DNA from: Thermus tenuipuniceus
GTDB lineage: Bacteria > Deinococcota > Deinococci > Deinococcales > Thermaceae
DNA length: 61,262 bases
Assembly (NCBI RefSeq): GCF_002964845.1
Contig: NZ_PRDA01000018.1
Coordinates: 1-61,262, forward strand
Direction of reading: 5' to 3'
How positions within the stretch are numbered: position 1 is the first letter of the stretch; every line of letters begins with the position of its first letter. The position numbers and the translations under genes were made by a program. Below are positions 24,963 through 33,622 of the stretch, in pieces. The notes beneath the pieces are model-generated. The model saw only the letters and a list, made by a program, of their open reading frames with translations. It did no database searches and was not told the DNA's origin.

Positions 24963-24974
24963 CACACGCCCAGT

Positions 24975-26312
24975 CTACATCTCCATCCGCCGGGCCACGA
25001 AGTTGGTGTAGACTGCCCCCCGGCGGAAGAAGGCGTTTTGCAGCACCTTCTGGTGGAAGGGGATGGTGGTCTTGAGGCCGGGCCCCTCGATCACCGTTTC
25101 GGAAAGAGCCCTTTCCATGCGCTTGATGGCCTCCTCACGGGTGGGAGCCCAGGCGATGATCTTGGCGATCAAGCTGTCGTAGTGGGGCGGAATCTGGTAG
25201 CCCGCATAGAGGTGGCTGTCCACCCGGATCCCTGGCCCCCCGGGGAAAAGCAAGGTTTCCACCTTGCCGATGGAGGGCCGGAAGCCCTTCTCCGGATCCT
25301 CGGCGTTGACGCGCACCTCTATGGCGTGCCCCCGCACCTCCACCTCCTCCTGCTTGAGCCAAAGCTTCTCCCCCATGGCGATCCGGAACTGGGCCTGCAC
25401 CAGGTCAATGCCGGTGATCATCTCGGTCACGGGGTGCTCCACCTGGATGCGGGTGTTCATCTCTATGAAGTAGAAGTTCCCCTCCTTATCCACCAGGAAC
25501 TCCAGGGTACCCGCGGATACGTACCCCACGTGCCGGGCAAGCCGGGCAGCTGCCTCGGCAATGGCCTTCCGGGTTTCCAAAGGTAGGGTGCTAGGGGCTT
25601 CCTCCAAGAGCTTCTGGTGCCGGCGCTGGATGGAGCAGTCCCGTTCCCAAAGGTGGATGACGTTCTCCCCATCCCCCAGGACCTGGATCTCTATGTGTTT
25701 GGGCTCCTCAATGTATTTCTCCAGGTAAATGGCGGGGTTTCCAAAGGCAGCCCGGGCCTCCTCCTGGGCCTGCTGAACCGCCCTTTCCAGCTCCTCCTCG
25801 GTGTGCACCAACCGCATGCCCCTGCCCCCGCCCCCGGCGGAGGCCTTAAGGATCACGGGATAGCCGATCTCCTGGGCGGCCCGTTTGGCCTCCTCCACGC
25901 TGGTAAGCTCATCCGTCCCCGGAACCGTGGGCACCCCGGCCTCCCGCGCCACCTTCCTGGCGGTGGCCTTGTCCCCAAGGGCGCGCATGTTCTCCGGGGT
26001 GGGACCGATGAAGGTGATGCCGTGGTCCCGGCACATCTCGGCAAAGGTGGCGTTCTCCGCCAGGAAGCCGTAACCGGGATGGATGGCGTCGGCCCCGGTC
26101 ACGATGGCCGCGGAAAGCAGGTTGGGGATGTTCAGGTAGCTCTGCCCGGAAGGAGGAGGTCCGATGCAGATGGCCTCGTCCGCCAGGAGCACGGGAAGGC
26201 TCTTCTCGTCGGCGGTGGAGTGGGCCACCACGGTCTTGATCCCCAACTCCTTGGCGGCCCGGATAATCCTCAAGGCGATCTCGCCCCGGTTGGCGATTAA
26301 GACCTTCTTCAT
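24975..26312 (-). CDS. accC: biotin carboxylase subunit of acetyl-CoA carboxylase
   Basis: A 445-residue biotin carboxylase. It begins [20 protein letters not shown], has the [10 protein letters not shown] motif, the ATP-grasp loop GGGGRGM, the [12 protein letters not shown] catalytic block, and [14 protein letters not shown]. It carboxylates the biotin on AccB using ATP and bicarbonate, the first half-reaction of fatty-acid synthesis. The ATG overlaps the accB stop (ATGA). The last residues are slightly shorter than in E. coli AccC. Confidence 0.97.
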   Translation of the reverse strand: MKKVLIANRGEIALRIIRAAKELGIKTVVAHSTADEKSLPVLLADEAICIGPPPSGQSYLNIPNLLSAAIVTGADAIHPGYGFLAENATFAEMCRDHGITFIGPTPENMRALGDKATARKVAREAGVPTVPGTDELTSVEEAKRAAQEIGYPVILKASAGGGGRGMRLVHTEEELERAVQQAQEEARAAFGNPAIYLEKYIEEPKHIEIQVLGDGENVIHLWERDCSIQRRHQKLLEEAPSTLPLETRKAIAEAAARLARHVGYVSAGTLEFLVDKEGNFYFIEMNTRIQVEHPVTEMITGIDLVQAQFRIAMGEKLWLKQEEVEVRGHAIEVRVNAEDPEKGFRPSIGKVETLLFPGGPGIRVDSHLYAGYQIPPHYDSLIAKIIAWAPTREEAIKRMERALSETVIEGPGLKTTIPFHQKVLQNAFFRRGAVYTNFVARRMEM

Positions 26313-26833
26313 AGCGGCTGGATCAGGAAGAGGGGTTGCCCGTACTCCACGGGTTCCCCGTTTTTCACCAGGATCTTCTTGACGATCCCGGAAACCTCCG
26401 ACTCGATCTCGTTCATGAGCTTCATCGCCTCAATGATGCAGAGCACCTGCCCCTTTTCCACCCGGTCCCCTTCCTCCACGTAAGGGGGGGCATCCGGGGC
26501 CGGTGCCCGGTAGAAGGTACCCACGATGGGGGCCCTCACCTCCACGCAACCCGCGCACTCCTCCTTAGCCTCCTTGGCCCCCTTGGCCTCCTGGGCCTCG
26601 AGGCCCGGGGCTCCAGCAACCGGAGCCAAATCCGCAGGGGCGCCGGGAGCGGCGGGAGTGGGCGGGGAAGGAGGCGAGGCCGGAGGGGTGGTTATCCCTT
26701 GGGGCAAGGCCACCACCTGCACCTCGCCCCCTCGGCGTACGGTCAGCTTGTAATCAGGGGTTTCCAGGGTGAGCTCGCTCACCCCATGCTCCACCAGGGC
26801 CTGCAGGATCTGCTTCAGTTCCTTGGGCGTCAT
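26309..26833 (-). CDS. accB: biotin carboxyl carrier protein
   Basis: A 174-residue BCCP: an N-terminal helical domain ([17 protein letters not shown]), a long Pro/Ala-rich linker, and a C-terminal biotinyl domain with the EAMKLM motif in which Lys138 takes biotin. The linker includes an Ala/Lys/Glu-rich stretch with two cysteines (ECAGC) just before the biotinyl domain. The ATG at 26833 is chosen because GAGGTG lies five bases upstream; an upstream in-frame start would add 12 unlikely residues. It is the first gene of the operon after the efp terminator. Confidence 0.95.
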   Translation of the reverse strand: MTPKELKQILQALVEHGVSELTLETPDYKLTVRRGGEVQVVALPQGITTPPASPPSPPTPAAPGAPADLAPVAGAPGLEAQEAKGAKEAKEECAGCVEVRAPIVGTFYRAPAPDAPPYVEEGDRVEKGQVLCIIEAMKLMNEIESEVSGIVKKILVKNGEPVEYGQPLFLIQPL

Positions 26834-26889
26834 GGGTGCACCTCGCAGCATAAAGCTTACCCTATCCAAGGGCCGCCACCACCTTTGGA

Positions 26890-26925
26890 CTTAGTAAAAG
26901 AAAGAGCCCGGGGTGAACCCGGGCT
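26890..26925 (-). terminator. intrinsic terminator after efp
   Basis: Stem AGCCCGGG / CCCGGGCT (26905-26912 with 26918-26925), loop of five bases. On the minus strand it is followed by CTTTCTTTTAC. It is a good Rho-independent terminator placed 17 bases after the efp stop. Confidence 0.8.
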
Positions 26926-26941
26926 GTCCAGCCCAAAAGCC

Positions 26942-27496
26942 TCAGGCGCGGCCCACGTACTGGCCCGTGCGGGTATCCACCTTGATGACCTCGCCGGGCT
27001 CCACGAACAGGGGCACCTGGACCACCGCTCCGGTTTCCAAGGTGGCGGGTTTGTTGCCGCCGGAGACCGTGTCCCCCCGCACCCCCGGGGGTGTGTCCAC
27101 CACCTTGAGCTCCACCACGGTGGGAGGGGTGATCTTCAGGGGGCGCCCCTCATACATGTCCCCCAGGACGGTCATCCCCTCCTTGAGAAACCGCGCAGCC
27201 TCCACGTGGTCCTTGGGCAGGTGGAACTGTTCGTAGGTCTCGAGGTCCATGAAGACCAAGTCGTCCCCCTCCTGGTACAGGTACTGGAGCTCCCGGGTTT
27301 CCACGTAGATGTCCTCCAGCTTCTCCCCGGAGTTGAAGGTGCGCTCAATGGTAGCCCCCGTTTCCAGGTTCTTGAACTTGGCCACCACCTTGGCCCCACC
27401 GCGACCAATCTTCTGGTGCTGGTATTCCACGCACTCCCAAAGGCCACCCTCCATCTTCACCTTGGTTCCGGGTCTAAGGTCGGTCACGCTGATCAT
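26942..27496 (-). CDS. efp: translation elongation factor P
   Basis: A 184-residue EF-P with the three OB-like domains. The loop that reaches the peptidyl-transferase centre reads KIGRGGAK, with Arg32 at its tip rather than the modified Lys of E. coli; Thermus EF-P is known to carry Arg there. The C-terminal signature GDTVSGGNKPATLETGAVV is intact. EF-P relieves ribosome stalling at polyproline. The start overlaps the upstream unknown gene by four bases. Confidence 0.97.
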   Translation of the reverse strand: MISVTDLRPGTKVKMEGGLWECVEYQHQKIGRGGAKVVAKFKNLETGATIERTFNSGEKLEDIYVETRELQYLYQEGDDLVFMDLETYEQFHLPKDHVEAARFLKEGMTVLGDMYEGRPLKITPPTVVELKVVDTPPGVRGDTVSGGNKPATLETGAVVQVPLFVEPGEVIKVDTRTGQYVGRA

Positions 27497-28395
27497 GCTC
27501 CCTCCTGAAGGTCCAAGACCTGGGGCTCAAGCCCTAAGAGGTCAATATACCGGAGATACTCCTCCCCCCCAAGCTCCCGCCCAGCCAAGGCTACCAAAAG
27601 GGCCTCCATGACGTTGGTGCCAAAGCTCCGCCCGTGGAGGCGGGGGGTAGTGGTGATAAGGCGCCTTACCCCCCGTTCCCTAAGGAAGGCCACATCCTCC
27701 TCCGTGGTGGTGTTGGTGAGCACGGTCTTTCCCTTCATGGCGTCGGGCATGTGGCGCCTGATGTAGTGCCAGTCTCCCGCCACCAGATCCGCCCAGAGGT
27801 AGTAGCGGCTTCGCCAATCCACCACCCGCTCCCCCTGCTTTTCCCCCGTGGGGTAAAGGAGCTGGAAGGGAAGCTGGGTAAGGAGGGGAAGGAGCACAAA
27901 GGCCAGCTTCTGCAAAAAGGAGAGGGAGTACAGGGGTATGGGTAGCCCCAGGGCAAAGATGAAATCCCCGTAAAGAACCTTGGCTCCGGCCTCGTGCAGG
28001 GCCTCAGCCAAACCGAAGCGGTCCACAGCGGAAGGCAGCAATACCTTGGTTTCTTTCCAGTCTATAAGCCCAGCCAGCTGGGCCACCACCCGACGCTCCA
28101 AGGTGTGCTTGAGGCCCGAGCCGTCCACCACCGGGGTTTTACGGGCCGCCTCCTTAAGCCTCTTGGCATCCCGGATGGTGTAGCGCCGCCCCCCTGCCCA
28201 AAGGTAGAGGTCAATGCCCCCGAGGCCGATGGCGTCGATCTTTCCATCCAGCTCAGCAATGAGCTGCAAGGCTTTCTGGAAGTCGCCATCCGTGCCCCGC
28301 CTTTCCAAAACCACTTCCTCCCCAAGGAGCTCCACCCGGACCACGGAGTCCCGGCGGCTAGCCCCCAGGGACACGGAAACCACGTGCTTGGCCAC
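27493..28395 (-). CDS. conserved protein of unknown function beside efp
   Basis: A 300-residue protein. The first 70 residues look like a small alpha/beta domain (VVSVSLGASRRDSVVRVELL, then DAIGLGGIDLYLWAGGRRYT). The middle has hydrophobic stretches, and the C-terminus has TVLTNTTTEEDVAFLRERG and a TPRLHGRSFGTNVMEA segment. Similar proteins in Deinococcus-Thermus are sometimes labelled quinate 5-dehydrogenase. I see no clear dinucleotide-binding GxGxxG to support that name. The GTG at 28395 follows TAGAAT by eight bases. It is coupled to efp by a four-base overlap, hinting at a link to translation. Confidence 0.7.
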   Translation of the reverse strand: MAKHVVSVSLGASRRDSVVRVELLGEEVVLERRGTDGDFQKALQLIAELDGKIDAIGLGGIDLYLWAGGRRYTIRDAKRLKEAARKTPVVDGSGLKHTLERRVVAQLAGLIDWKETKVLLPSAVDRFGLAEALHEAGAKVLYGDFIFALGLPIPLYSLSFLQKLAFVLLPLLTQLPFQLLYPTGEKQGERVVDWRSRYYLWADLVAGDWHYIRRHMPDAMKGKTVLTNTTTEEDVAFLRERGVRRLITTTPRLHGRSFGTNVMEALLVALAGRELGGEEYLRYIDLLGLEPQVLDLQEGA

Positions 28396-28401
28396 GAAGG
28401 G

Positions 28402-28566
28402 CTATTCTAACCGAAGGAGGAGGCCAAGGATCAGCCAAAGGGCAGCCAGCAGGAAGAAGGGCCAGGTGCGCCGCACCCCCAGGAGGCGGGCTAGAAGGCC
28501 AAAGGCCACGCTCCCGAAGGCAAGGGCGAAGAAGAGGGCCTCGAGGTTCTCAAAGAAGGCCTGCAT
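28402..28566 (-). CDS. 54-residue two-helix membrane protein
   Basis: An ORF of 54 codons starting MQAFFENLEALFFALAFGSV and ending LLLRLE. It has two hydrophobic helices joined by a short basic loop (LLGVRRTW). It fits snugly between the broken hydrolase gene (nine bases) and the efp-linked unknown (six bases), and its codon use matches the genome. It is too short for family calling. The tight fit argues that it is a real cistron. Confidence 0.6.
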   Translation of the reverse strand: MQAFFENLEALFFALAFGSVAFGLLARLLGVRRTWPFFLLAALWLILGLLLRLE

Positions 28567-28575
28567 GGCCCCAGG

Positions 28576-29466
28576 TTACCGCAAGACCCGTCCGAAAAAG
28601 GCCAGGACCCTTTGGCGGAACGCCTGGTCCACCGGACCGCGGAAGAGGTAGCCCGCCGGGTAGCTGAAGCACTCCACCACCGGCTTCCCCAAGGACTTAA
28701 GCCTTCGGCAAAGCTCCCATGACCACTCCGGGGGCACCTGGGCGTCCTAGGTGCCATGGTGGACGCTGAAGGGCACGGCAACCCTCTCCAGGTAGGTCCA
28801 GGCGGAAGCCTCCGCCAGGGTTTTGGGAGGAAGGGTGAAAAGCTCCCGGCCTCGTGTACCCCCCGACCAGTAGCGGATCCGCTCCAGATTCCGCCTCTCG
28901 TCCCCGCTCATGCTCCCGTAAAGCACCACGCCCTTCAGGCGGGGATCCACCAGGGCCACCACCTGGGCAATCCCCCCACCCATGGAGTGGCCGAAGAGGC
29001 CGATGTACCGCCCATCCGCCTGGGGAAGGACGCCCTTGCGCACCTCGGCCAGCAGATTCAGCACATCCACTGCGTAGACATGGCGCAGGCCCACGGCGGG
29101 CCTCCCCTCCGAGGGGGGATGGCCCCGGTAGTTGGGGTGGAGGACCAGGTACCCTGCCTCCGCCAGAAAGTCGGCATAGGGGGTGGTGTAGGCCAGGGTT
29201 CGGTAGCGGCTCGGCTCCACATACCCGTGGAGCACTACCACCACGCGAAAGGGACCCTGGCCCAAAGGCAGGTTGGCAAATCCGTACACCCGAAGCCCAT
29301 CGGAAAGATAGGAGAAAAGCACCCGGGTAAAACGGGGGTTCCTCTCCAAGACCCGTTCCACCCGGAAACCACCTTCCCCATAAACCCTCTCCCAGAGGTC
29401 GGGCAGGGTGAGGGGCTGGGCCAGGCCCACCCCCAGGAGGAGCACGCCCAGGAGCCAGGGCATCAT
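28576..29466 (-). pseudogene. alpha/beta hydrolase gene broken by a stop codon
   Basis: The first part (239 codons) has a signal peptide, VVVLHGY oxyanion region and nucleophile elbow GHSMGGG of a dienelactone-hydrolase/prolyl-peptidase-like enzyme. It stops at TAG (28747-28749) right after VPFSVHHGT, where family members continue to the catalytic Asp. The same frame resumes with DAQVPPEWSWELCRRL and runs 57 codons to TAA at 28576-28578. The downstream piece reads SYPAGYLFRGP where a catalytic His would be expected before LF. Loss of frame plus loss of His indicates a dead gene, unless the shorter product has another role. Confidence 0.75.
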
Positions 29467-29505
29467 CTTCCCAGGCTACGGGCGAGCGAGCGAAGGAAAT
29501 GTAGC

Positions 29506-30381
29506 CTACAGGCCCCTGGCCTCGAGCCACCCTGCCTGGAGGCCCTTCAGGCCGATGGCGTGATAGACCAGCTGGGCCGCGGTCATCTCCGCGTGGAACT
29601 GGCCGTTGGGCGAAAGCTCCACGAAGTCCACGCCCACCACCTCCTTTTCTCGAAAGACCGCCCCCAGGAGGTCCACCACCTGCCGGTAGGAAAGCCCCCC
29701 GGGCAAGGGAGTGCCCACGCTGGGCATAACGCTGGGATCCAGAGCGTCAAAGTCAAGGCTGATGTAGACCCGCTCCCCCAAGGCCCCCAGGATCGCCTCC
29801 AGGGGTAGCCCCTCCCGATGGATGCGGTGGGCAGGAAAAAGGCCCACCCCCTGCTCGCGCGCCAGGGCCAAGGAGTCCCGGTCCATGGCCCGGATGCCCA
29901 CCTGCACCAGGGGAAAGCCCTCCTGCAAAAGGCGGTAGAAGGGGGAAGCGTGGGAGTAGGCCGAGCCCTGCCACTCCGGGTAGAGGTCCGCATGGGCGTC
30001 GATGTGCAGGATGGAGAACTCCCCCAGCACCTCGCGGTGGGCTAGGACCAGGGGGTGAGCGATGGAGTGGTCCCCCCCCAAGGAAACCAGGAACTTGCCC
30101 GCCCGAAGGTGGGCAAGGGCGGCTTCCCGGATGAGGGCGTGGCTCTCCTCGGCGCTTCCCGCCACCCAGGGCACCGGCTCCGCCGCATGGATGCCCACCT
30201 CCTCCGGGGCCACGCCCAGCTCCAACAGAAAGGGCTCCAGCTCCCGGCTGGCCAGGAGGATGGCCTCGGGGCCCCGCCGGGCCCCCGGTAAGAAGGACAG
30301 GGAAAGGTCGTAGGGCACGGGCAAGACCACCACCCGGGCCTCCTCGTAGGGGGTATCGCGCTCGCCAAAGAAAAGACGCAT
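29506..30381 (-). CDS. speB: agmatinase-family ureohydrolase (aminopropylagmatine type)
   Basis: A 291-residue ureohydrolase with all three manganese-binding signatures: SLGGDHSIAHP, HIDAHADLYPE and SLDFDALDPSV. In Thermus thermophilus the homologous enzyme splits N1-aminopropylagmatine to spermidine and urea, so this one likely works in that polyamine route. The paired speA and aminopropyltransferase genes are not in the window. A weak AGGGG site precedes the ATG. It lies 25 bases after the M20 peptidase and is probably co-transcribed with it. Confidence 0.93.
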   Translation of the reverse strand: MRLFFGERDTPYEEARVVVLPVPYDLSLSFLPGARRGPEAILLASRELEPFLLELGVAPEEVGIHAAEPVPWVAGSAEESHALIREAALAHLRAGKFLVSLGGDHSIAHPLVLAHREVLGEFSILHIDAHADLYPEWQGSAYSHASPFYRLLQEGFPLVQVGIRAMDRDSLALAREQGVGLFPAHRIHREGLPLEAILGALGERVYISLDFDALDPSVMPSVGTPLPGGLSYRQVVDLLGAVFREKEVVGVDFVELSPNGQFHAEMTAAQLVYHAIGLKGLQAGWLEARGL

Positions 30382-30406
30382 ACCCCTAAGAGCCTAGCAG
30401 ATGGCG

Positions 30407-31732
30407 CTAGCTTCCGAGAAAGTAGAGCTCAAGAAGCCTGAGTAGGGCCAGGGTGCCCCGCTCAAAATCCCGGATGCGGATGTGCTCGTTGGGGCTATGC
30501 ACCCGGCTCCCCGGATACCCCACCCCCAATCCCACCGCCGGGGCTCCCAGGTGGTGCAGAAAAGGATACATGGGACCGGACCCCGCCATGTTGGGGTAAA
30601 GCACCGCCTTGGCCCCAAAGGCTTCTTCCAGAGCCCTTCGCACCAGGCCAATGAAGGGATGAGAAAGATCCGAGCGAGCGGGATGCTCCCCCTTTTCCAG
30701 GACCACCACCTCCACGTCGTGAAAACCCTGGGCCTCGAGGTGCCGCCTGAGAAGCCCAGGGATCTCCTCCGGGTCCTGGTCGGGGACCAGCCGGAAGTCC
30801 AGCTTGGCAAAGGCCTCAGCGGGCAACACGGTCTTGGAACCCGGGCCCCCATATCCCGAGTGAAGGCCGTTAAAGTTTACACAGGGCTCCGTGTAGAGGC
30901 GCTGGTTAAACTCCAAATTTCTGGCCCCGCCCAGGAAGTCCCGCACACCAAAAGCCTCCCTTAGCGCCTCCGATTCGTCGGGGATCTCCGCCAGCACCTC
31001 CACCTCCTTGGGGGTAAGGGGGCGGACCCGGTCGTAAAACCCGGGGATAAGGACCCTCCCCTCCTCATCCCGCAGGCTGGCGATGGCCCGGCTCAAGCGG
31101 TAGATGGGGTTTTCCACCACCGCCCCGTAGGAGGAGTGAAGGTCAAAGGCGGCGGTGCGCACCCGAAGCTCGAGGGCCACGATGCCCTTGAGCCCGGCAT
31201 AAAGATAGGGGCGCCCCTTAGCGTCCACCCCTCCCGCCTCCCAAACGATGGCCTCGGCGCGAAGCAGATCCTTCCTGTCCCGCACGTACTCCGCCAGGTG
31301 GGGGCTTCCCACCTCCTCTTCCCCTTCCACCACGAATTTCACCCGCGGCAGGAAACCGTGCCGCTCGCGGAAGAGCCTTAGGGCCATAACCCTGGCCACC
31401 AGCTCCCCCTTGTCGTCGTGGGTGCCCCGCCCGTACCAGGCCCCGTTCCGCTCCGTGAGGGCGAAGGGGTCGCTCTCCCAAAGCTCCAGGGGGTCTGGGG
31501 GCTGGACATCGTAGTGGTTGTAAAAGAGAAGGACCCTCTCCCCCTCGCCCCCTTCCGCATACACCACCTTGGGGCCGTAGCCCCCGTGGAGTTCAGCCCT
31601 GAGCCCCAAGCCCTCCAGAAGCTCGGCCACCCTAGCCGCCCCCGCCTCGAGGGCCCTTCCCTCGGCGCTCACCGTGGGCAACGCCACCAACTCCGCCAAA
31701 AGGGTTTTGGCCTCCTCTAGAAAAGAGCGCAT
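30407..31732 (-). CDS. M20-family metallopeptidase (dipeptidase-like)
   Basis: A 441-residue M20 enzyme with the zinc motifs YNHYDVQPPDP, GTHDDKGEL (bridging Asp), EGEEEVGSPH (catalytic and metal Glu) and a C-terminal HSPNEHIRI histidine. A lid/dimer domain is inserted in the middle (about residues 190-300). Such enzymes remove C- or N-terminal residues from di- or tripeptides, or act as carnosinase/ArgE/DapE-like hydrolases. The substrate is not fixed by sequence. Its ATG is only 17 bases from the divergent mglB start. Confidence 0.9.
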   Translation of the reverse strand: MRSFLEEAKTLLAELVALPTVSAEGRALEAGAARVAELLEGLGLRAELHGGYGPKVVYAEGGEGERVLLFYNHYDVQPPDPLELWESDPFALTERNGAWYGRGTHDDKGELVARVMALRLFRERHGFLPRVKFVVEGEEEVGSPHLAEYVRDRKDLLRAEAIVWEAGGVDAKGRPYLYAGLKGIVALELRVRTAAFDLHSSYGAVVENPIYRLSRAIASLRDEEGRVLIPGFYDRVRPLTPKEVEVLAEIPDESEALREAFGVRDFLGGARNLEFNQRLYTEPCVNFNGLHSGYGGPGSKTVLPAEAFAKLDFRLVPDQDPEEIPGLLRRHLEAQGFHDVEVVVLEKGEHPARSDLSHPFIGLVRRALEEAFGAKAVLYPNMAGSGPMYPFLHHLGAPAVGLGVGYPGSRVHSPNEHIRIRDFERGTLALLRLLELYFLGS

Positions 31733-31749
31733 GGTAGACTGAGCATACT
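31733..31749. promoter_or_regulatory. 17-base divergent promoter region, M20 peptidase / mglB
   Basis: Between the two ATG codons lie only 17 bases. Reading plus, TAGACT (31735-31740) is followed by nine bases and the mglB ATG. Reading minus, TATGCT (31747-31742) is followed by nine bases and the peptidase ATG. Both mRNAs would be leaderless or nearly so, and each -35 would lie inside the other gene. No good -35 match is visible. Confidence 0.45.
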
Positions 31750-32241
31750 ATGGTGGAACCTTCCCTGGTCCTCTACGGGGCGCTCTATGAGCGGGCCCTC
31801 GGGGTCTTGGACGAAACCCTACGGGAAACCGGGGCCCGGTACGCCTTGCTCATAGACCGCAAAGGTTTCGTGCTGGCCCACAAGGAGGCCCTCTGGGCCC
31901 CCAAGCCCCCACCCCTGGACTCCCTGGCCACCCTGGTGGCGGGCAACGCCGCCGCCACCCAAGCCTTGGCCAAGTTGCTGGGAGAGGCACGCTTCCAAGA
32001 GGTGGTGCACCAAGGGGAGCACATGGGCCTCTACGTGGACGAAGCCGGCGAGGCGGCCCTCCTGGTCCTGGTCTTTGACGAGAACGCTCCCCTGGGCAAG
32101 ATCAAGCTCCACGGGAAGCGGGCGGCGGAAACCCTGGCCCGCCTGGCCGAGGAAGCCCTGGCCAACCCGCCTAAGCTGAACCTGGACACCCAGTACCGCG
32201 AGGAGGCTAAAGCCCTACTGGACGAACTCTTCGGCAACTAG
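31750..32241 (+). CDS. mglB: MglB, roadblock-fold regulator of MglA
   Basis: A 163-residue roadblock/LC7 protein with the same length as the T. thermophilus MglB of known structure. The core runs from [20 protein letters not shown] to [17 protein letters not shown]. MglB dimers act as the GTPase-activating partner of MglA and set cell polarity for surface motility. It is followed one base later by mglA, so the pair is made together. In Thermus the pair is expected to guide type IV pilus-based twitching. Confidence 0.95.
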   Translation: MVEPSLVLYGALYERALGVLDETLRETGARYALLIDRKGFVLAHKEALWAPKPPPLDSLATLVAGNAAATQALAKLLGEARFQEVVHQGEHMGLYVDEAGEAALLVLVFDENAPLGKIKLHGKRAAETLARLAEEALANPPKLNLDTQYREEAKALLDELFGN

Positions 32242-32242
32242 C

Positions 32243-32833
32243 ATGAGCACCATCAACTTCGCCAACCGCGAGATCAATTTCAAGATCGTCTACTATGGCC
32301 CGGGGCTCTCCGGGAAAACCACCAATCTTAAGTGGATATACAGCCGCATCCCCGAAGGCCGCAAAGGGGAGATGGTTTCCCTGGCCACCGAGGACGAACG
32401 TACCCTCTTCTTTGACTTCCTTCCCCTGGACCTGGGCGAGGTCAAGGGTTTCAAGACCCGCTTCCATCTTTACACCGTGCCAGGGCAGGTCTTCTACAAC
32501 GCCAGCCGCAAGCTGATCCTGAGGGGTGTGGATGGCATCGTCTTCGTGGCGGACTCCGCCCCCAACCGCCTCCGGGCCAACGCCGAGAGCATGCGCAACA
32601 TGCGGGAAAACCTGGCGGAATACGGGCTTAAGGTGGAAGACCTCCCCGTGGTTCTCCAGGTCAACAAGAGGGACCTTCCGGACGCCCTCCCGGTGGAGAT
32701 GGTGCGGGCGGTGGTGGACCCAGAAGGACGATTCCCCACCTTCGAGGCGGTGGCCACCGAAGGCCGCGGCGTGTTTGAAACCCTTAAGGAAGTGAGCCGC
32801 CTGGTGCTGGCCCGGGTGGGTAGCGGCGCCTAG
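32243..32833 (+). CDS. mglA: MglA, Ras-like GTPase
   Basis: A 196-residue small GTPase with P-loop GPGLSGKTT (about residue 20), switch region [20 protein letters not shown], a TVPGQVFY segment in place of DxxGQ, and base motif VNKRDLPD. MglA-GTP marks the leading pole and is switched off by MglB. The GTPase reads like the bacterial MglA branch rather than Era/Obg types. The 3' end is followed by a long hairpin at 32852. Confidence 0.96.
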   Translation: MSTINFANREINFKIVYYGPGLSGKTTNLKWIYSRIPEGRKGEMVSLATEDERTLFFDFLPLDLGEVKGFKTRFHLYTVPGQVFYNASRKLILRGVDGIVFVADSAPNRLRANAESMRNMRENLAEYGLKVEDLPVVLQVNKRDLPDALPVEMVRAVVDPEGRFPTFEAVATEGRGVFETLKEVSRLVLARVGSGA

Positions 32834-32851
32834 CCTCCAAACCGTTATCCA

Positions 32852-32885
32852 GATCCCCCCATACCCAGAGGGGTATGGGGGGATC
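32852..32885 (+). terminator. long hairpin after mglA
   Basis: A perfect 15-base stem (32852-32866 with 32871-32885) with loop AGAG. There is no T run after it. It lies 19 bases after the mglA stop and separates mglBA from the oxidase operon, so it is likely a terminator or 3'-end stabiliser. Confidence 0.55.
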
Positions 32886-32974
32886 GATCGCTCCGGGTGC
32901 GAGAACTTGGAGCACAGGAAAGGGACAAATGTACTTCACCTTCTTCCCGGCCTTTCGCTAACATATCCCCCGTA

Positions 32975-32991
32975 TACGGCAGTTCGCCGTA
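32975..32991 (+). promoter_or_regulatory. hairpin just upstream of the cbaD ribosome site
   Basis: Inverted repeat TACGGC-N5-GCCGTA directly before AGGAGG (32993-32998) and 13 bases before the cbaD ATG. It can act as an mRNA hairpin that keeps the ribosome site open or as a repressor site. A TAACAT sequence about 15 bases upstream is a possible -10. Confidence 0.4.
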
Positions 32992-33004
32992 CAGGAGGAA
33001 AGGT

Positions 33005-33109
33005 ATGGAGGAAAAACCGGTCGGCGCAATGGGAGTGATAGTGGTTCTTACCCTCACCATCCTCGTCTTCTGGCTGGGGGTATACGCCATCTTCTTCGCT
33101 AGGGGGTAG
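33005..33109 (+). CDS. cbaD: ba3 cytochrome c oxidase subunit IIa
   Basis: A 34-residue single-helix protein (EEKPVGAMGVIVVLTLTI onward) that is nearly identical in layout to the subunit IIa of the T. thermophilus ba3 oxidase. It fills the place of the second helix of a normal subunit II and steadies the complex. AGGAGG lies seven bases upstream. It is followed three bases later by cbaB. Confidence 0.95.
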   Translation: MEEKPVGAMGVIVVLTLTILVFWLGVYAIFFARG

Positions 33110-33112
33110 GGT

Positions 33113-33619
33113 ATGGTGGACGAGCACAAGGCCCACAAGGCAATCCTGGCTTACGAAAGGGGGTGGATGGCCTTCTCGGTGGCCATGCTCTTGGTCTTCA
33201 TTGCCCTCATCGCCTACACCCTTGCCACCCACACCGCTGGGGTCATCCCGGCAGGAAAGCTGGAGCGGGTGAATCCGACTACGGTGCGCAACGAAGGCCC
33301 TTGGGCTGATCCCGCTCAGGCAGTGGTGCAGACCGGCCCCAACCAGTACACGGTCTATGCGTTGGCCTTTGCCTTCGGGTACCAACCGAACCCCATTGAG
33401 GTTCCCAAAGGAGCGGAGATCATCTTCAAGATCACCAGCCCGGACGTCATCCACGGCTTCCACGTGGAGGGGACCAACATCAACGTGGAGGTCCTCCCCG
33501 GCGAAGTCTCCACGGTACGCTACACCTTCCAAAAAGCAGGCGAATACCGGATCATCTGCAACCAGTACTGCGGCTTAGGCCACCAGAACATGTTCGGCAA
33601 GATTGTGGTAAAGGAGTGA
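33113..33619 (+). CDS. cbaB: ba3 cytochrome c oxidase subunit II (CuA)
   Basis: A 168-residue subunit II with one N-terminal membrane helix and a periplasmic cupredoxin domain. The CuA ligands are seen as His in VIHGFHVEG and in CNQYCGLGHQNM (two Cys, the Gln carbonyl, His and Met). It receives electrons from cytochrome c552 and passes them to subunit I. The length equals that of the T. thermophilus protein. Confidence 0.97.
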   Translation: MVDEHKAHKAILAYERGWMAFSVAMLLVFIALIAYTLATHTAGVIPAGKLERVNPTTVRNEGPWADPAQAVVQTGPNQYTVYALAFAFGYQPNPIEVPKGAEIIFKITSPDVIHGFHVEGTNINVEVLPGEVSTVRYTFQKAGEYRIICNQYCGLGHQNMFGKIVVKE

Positions 33620-33622
33620 GCC

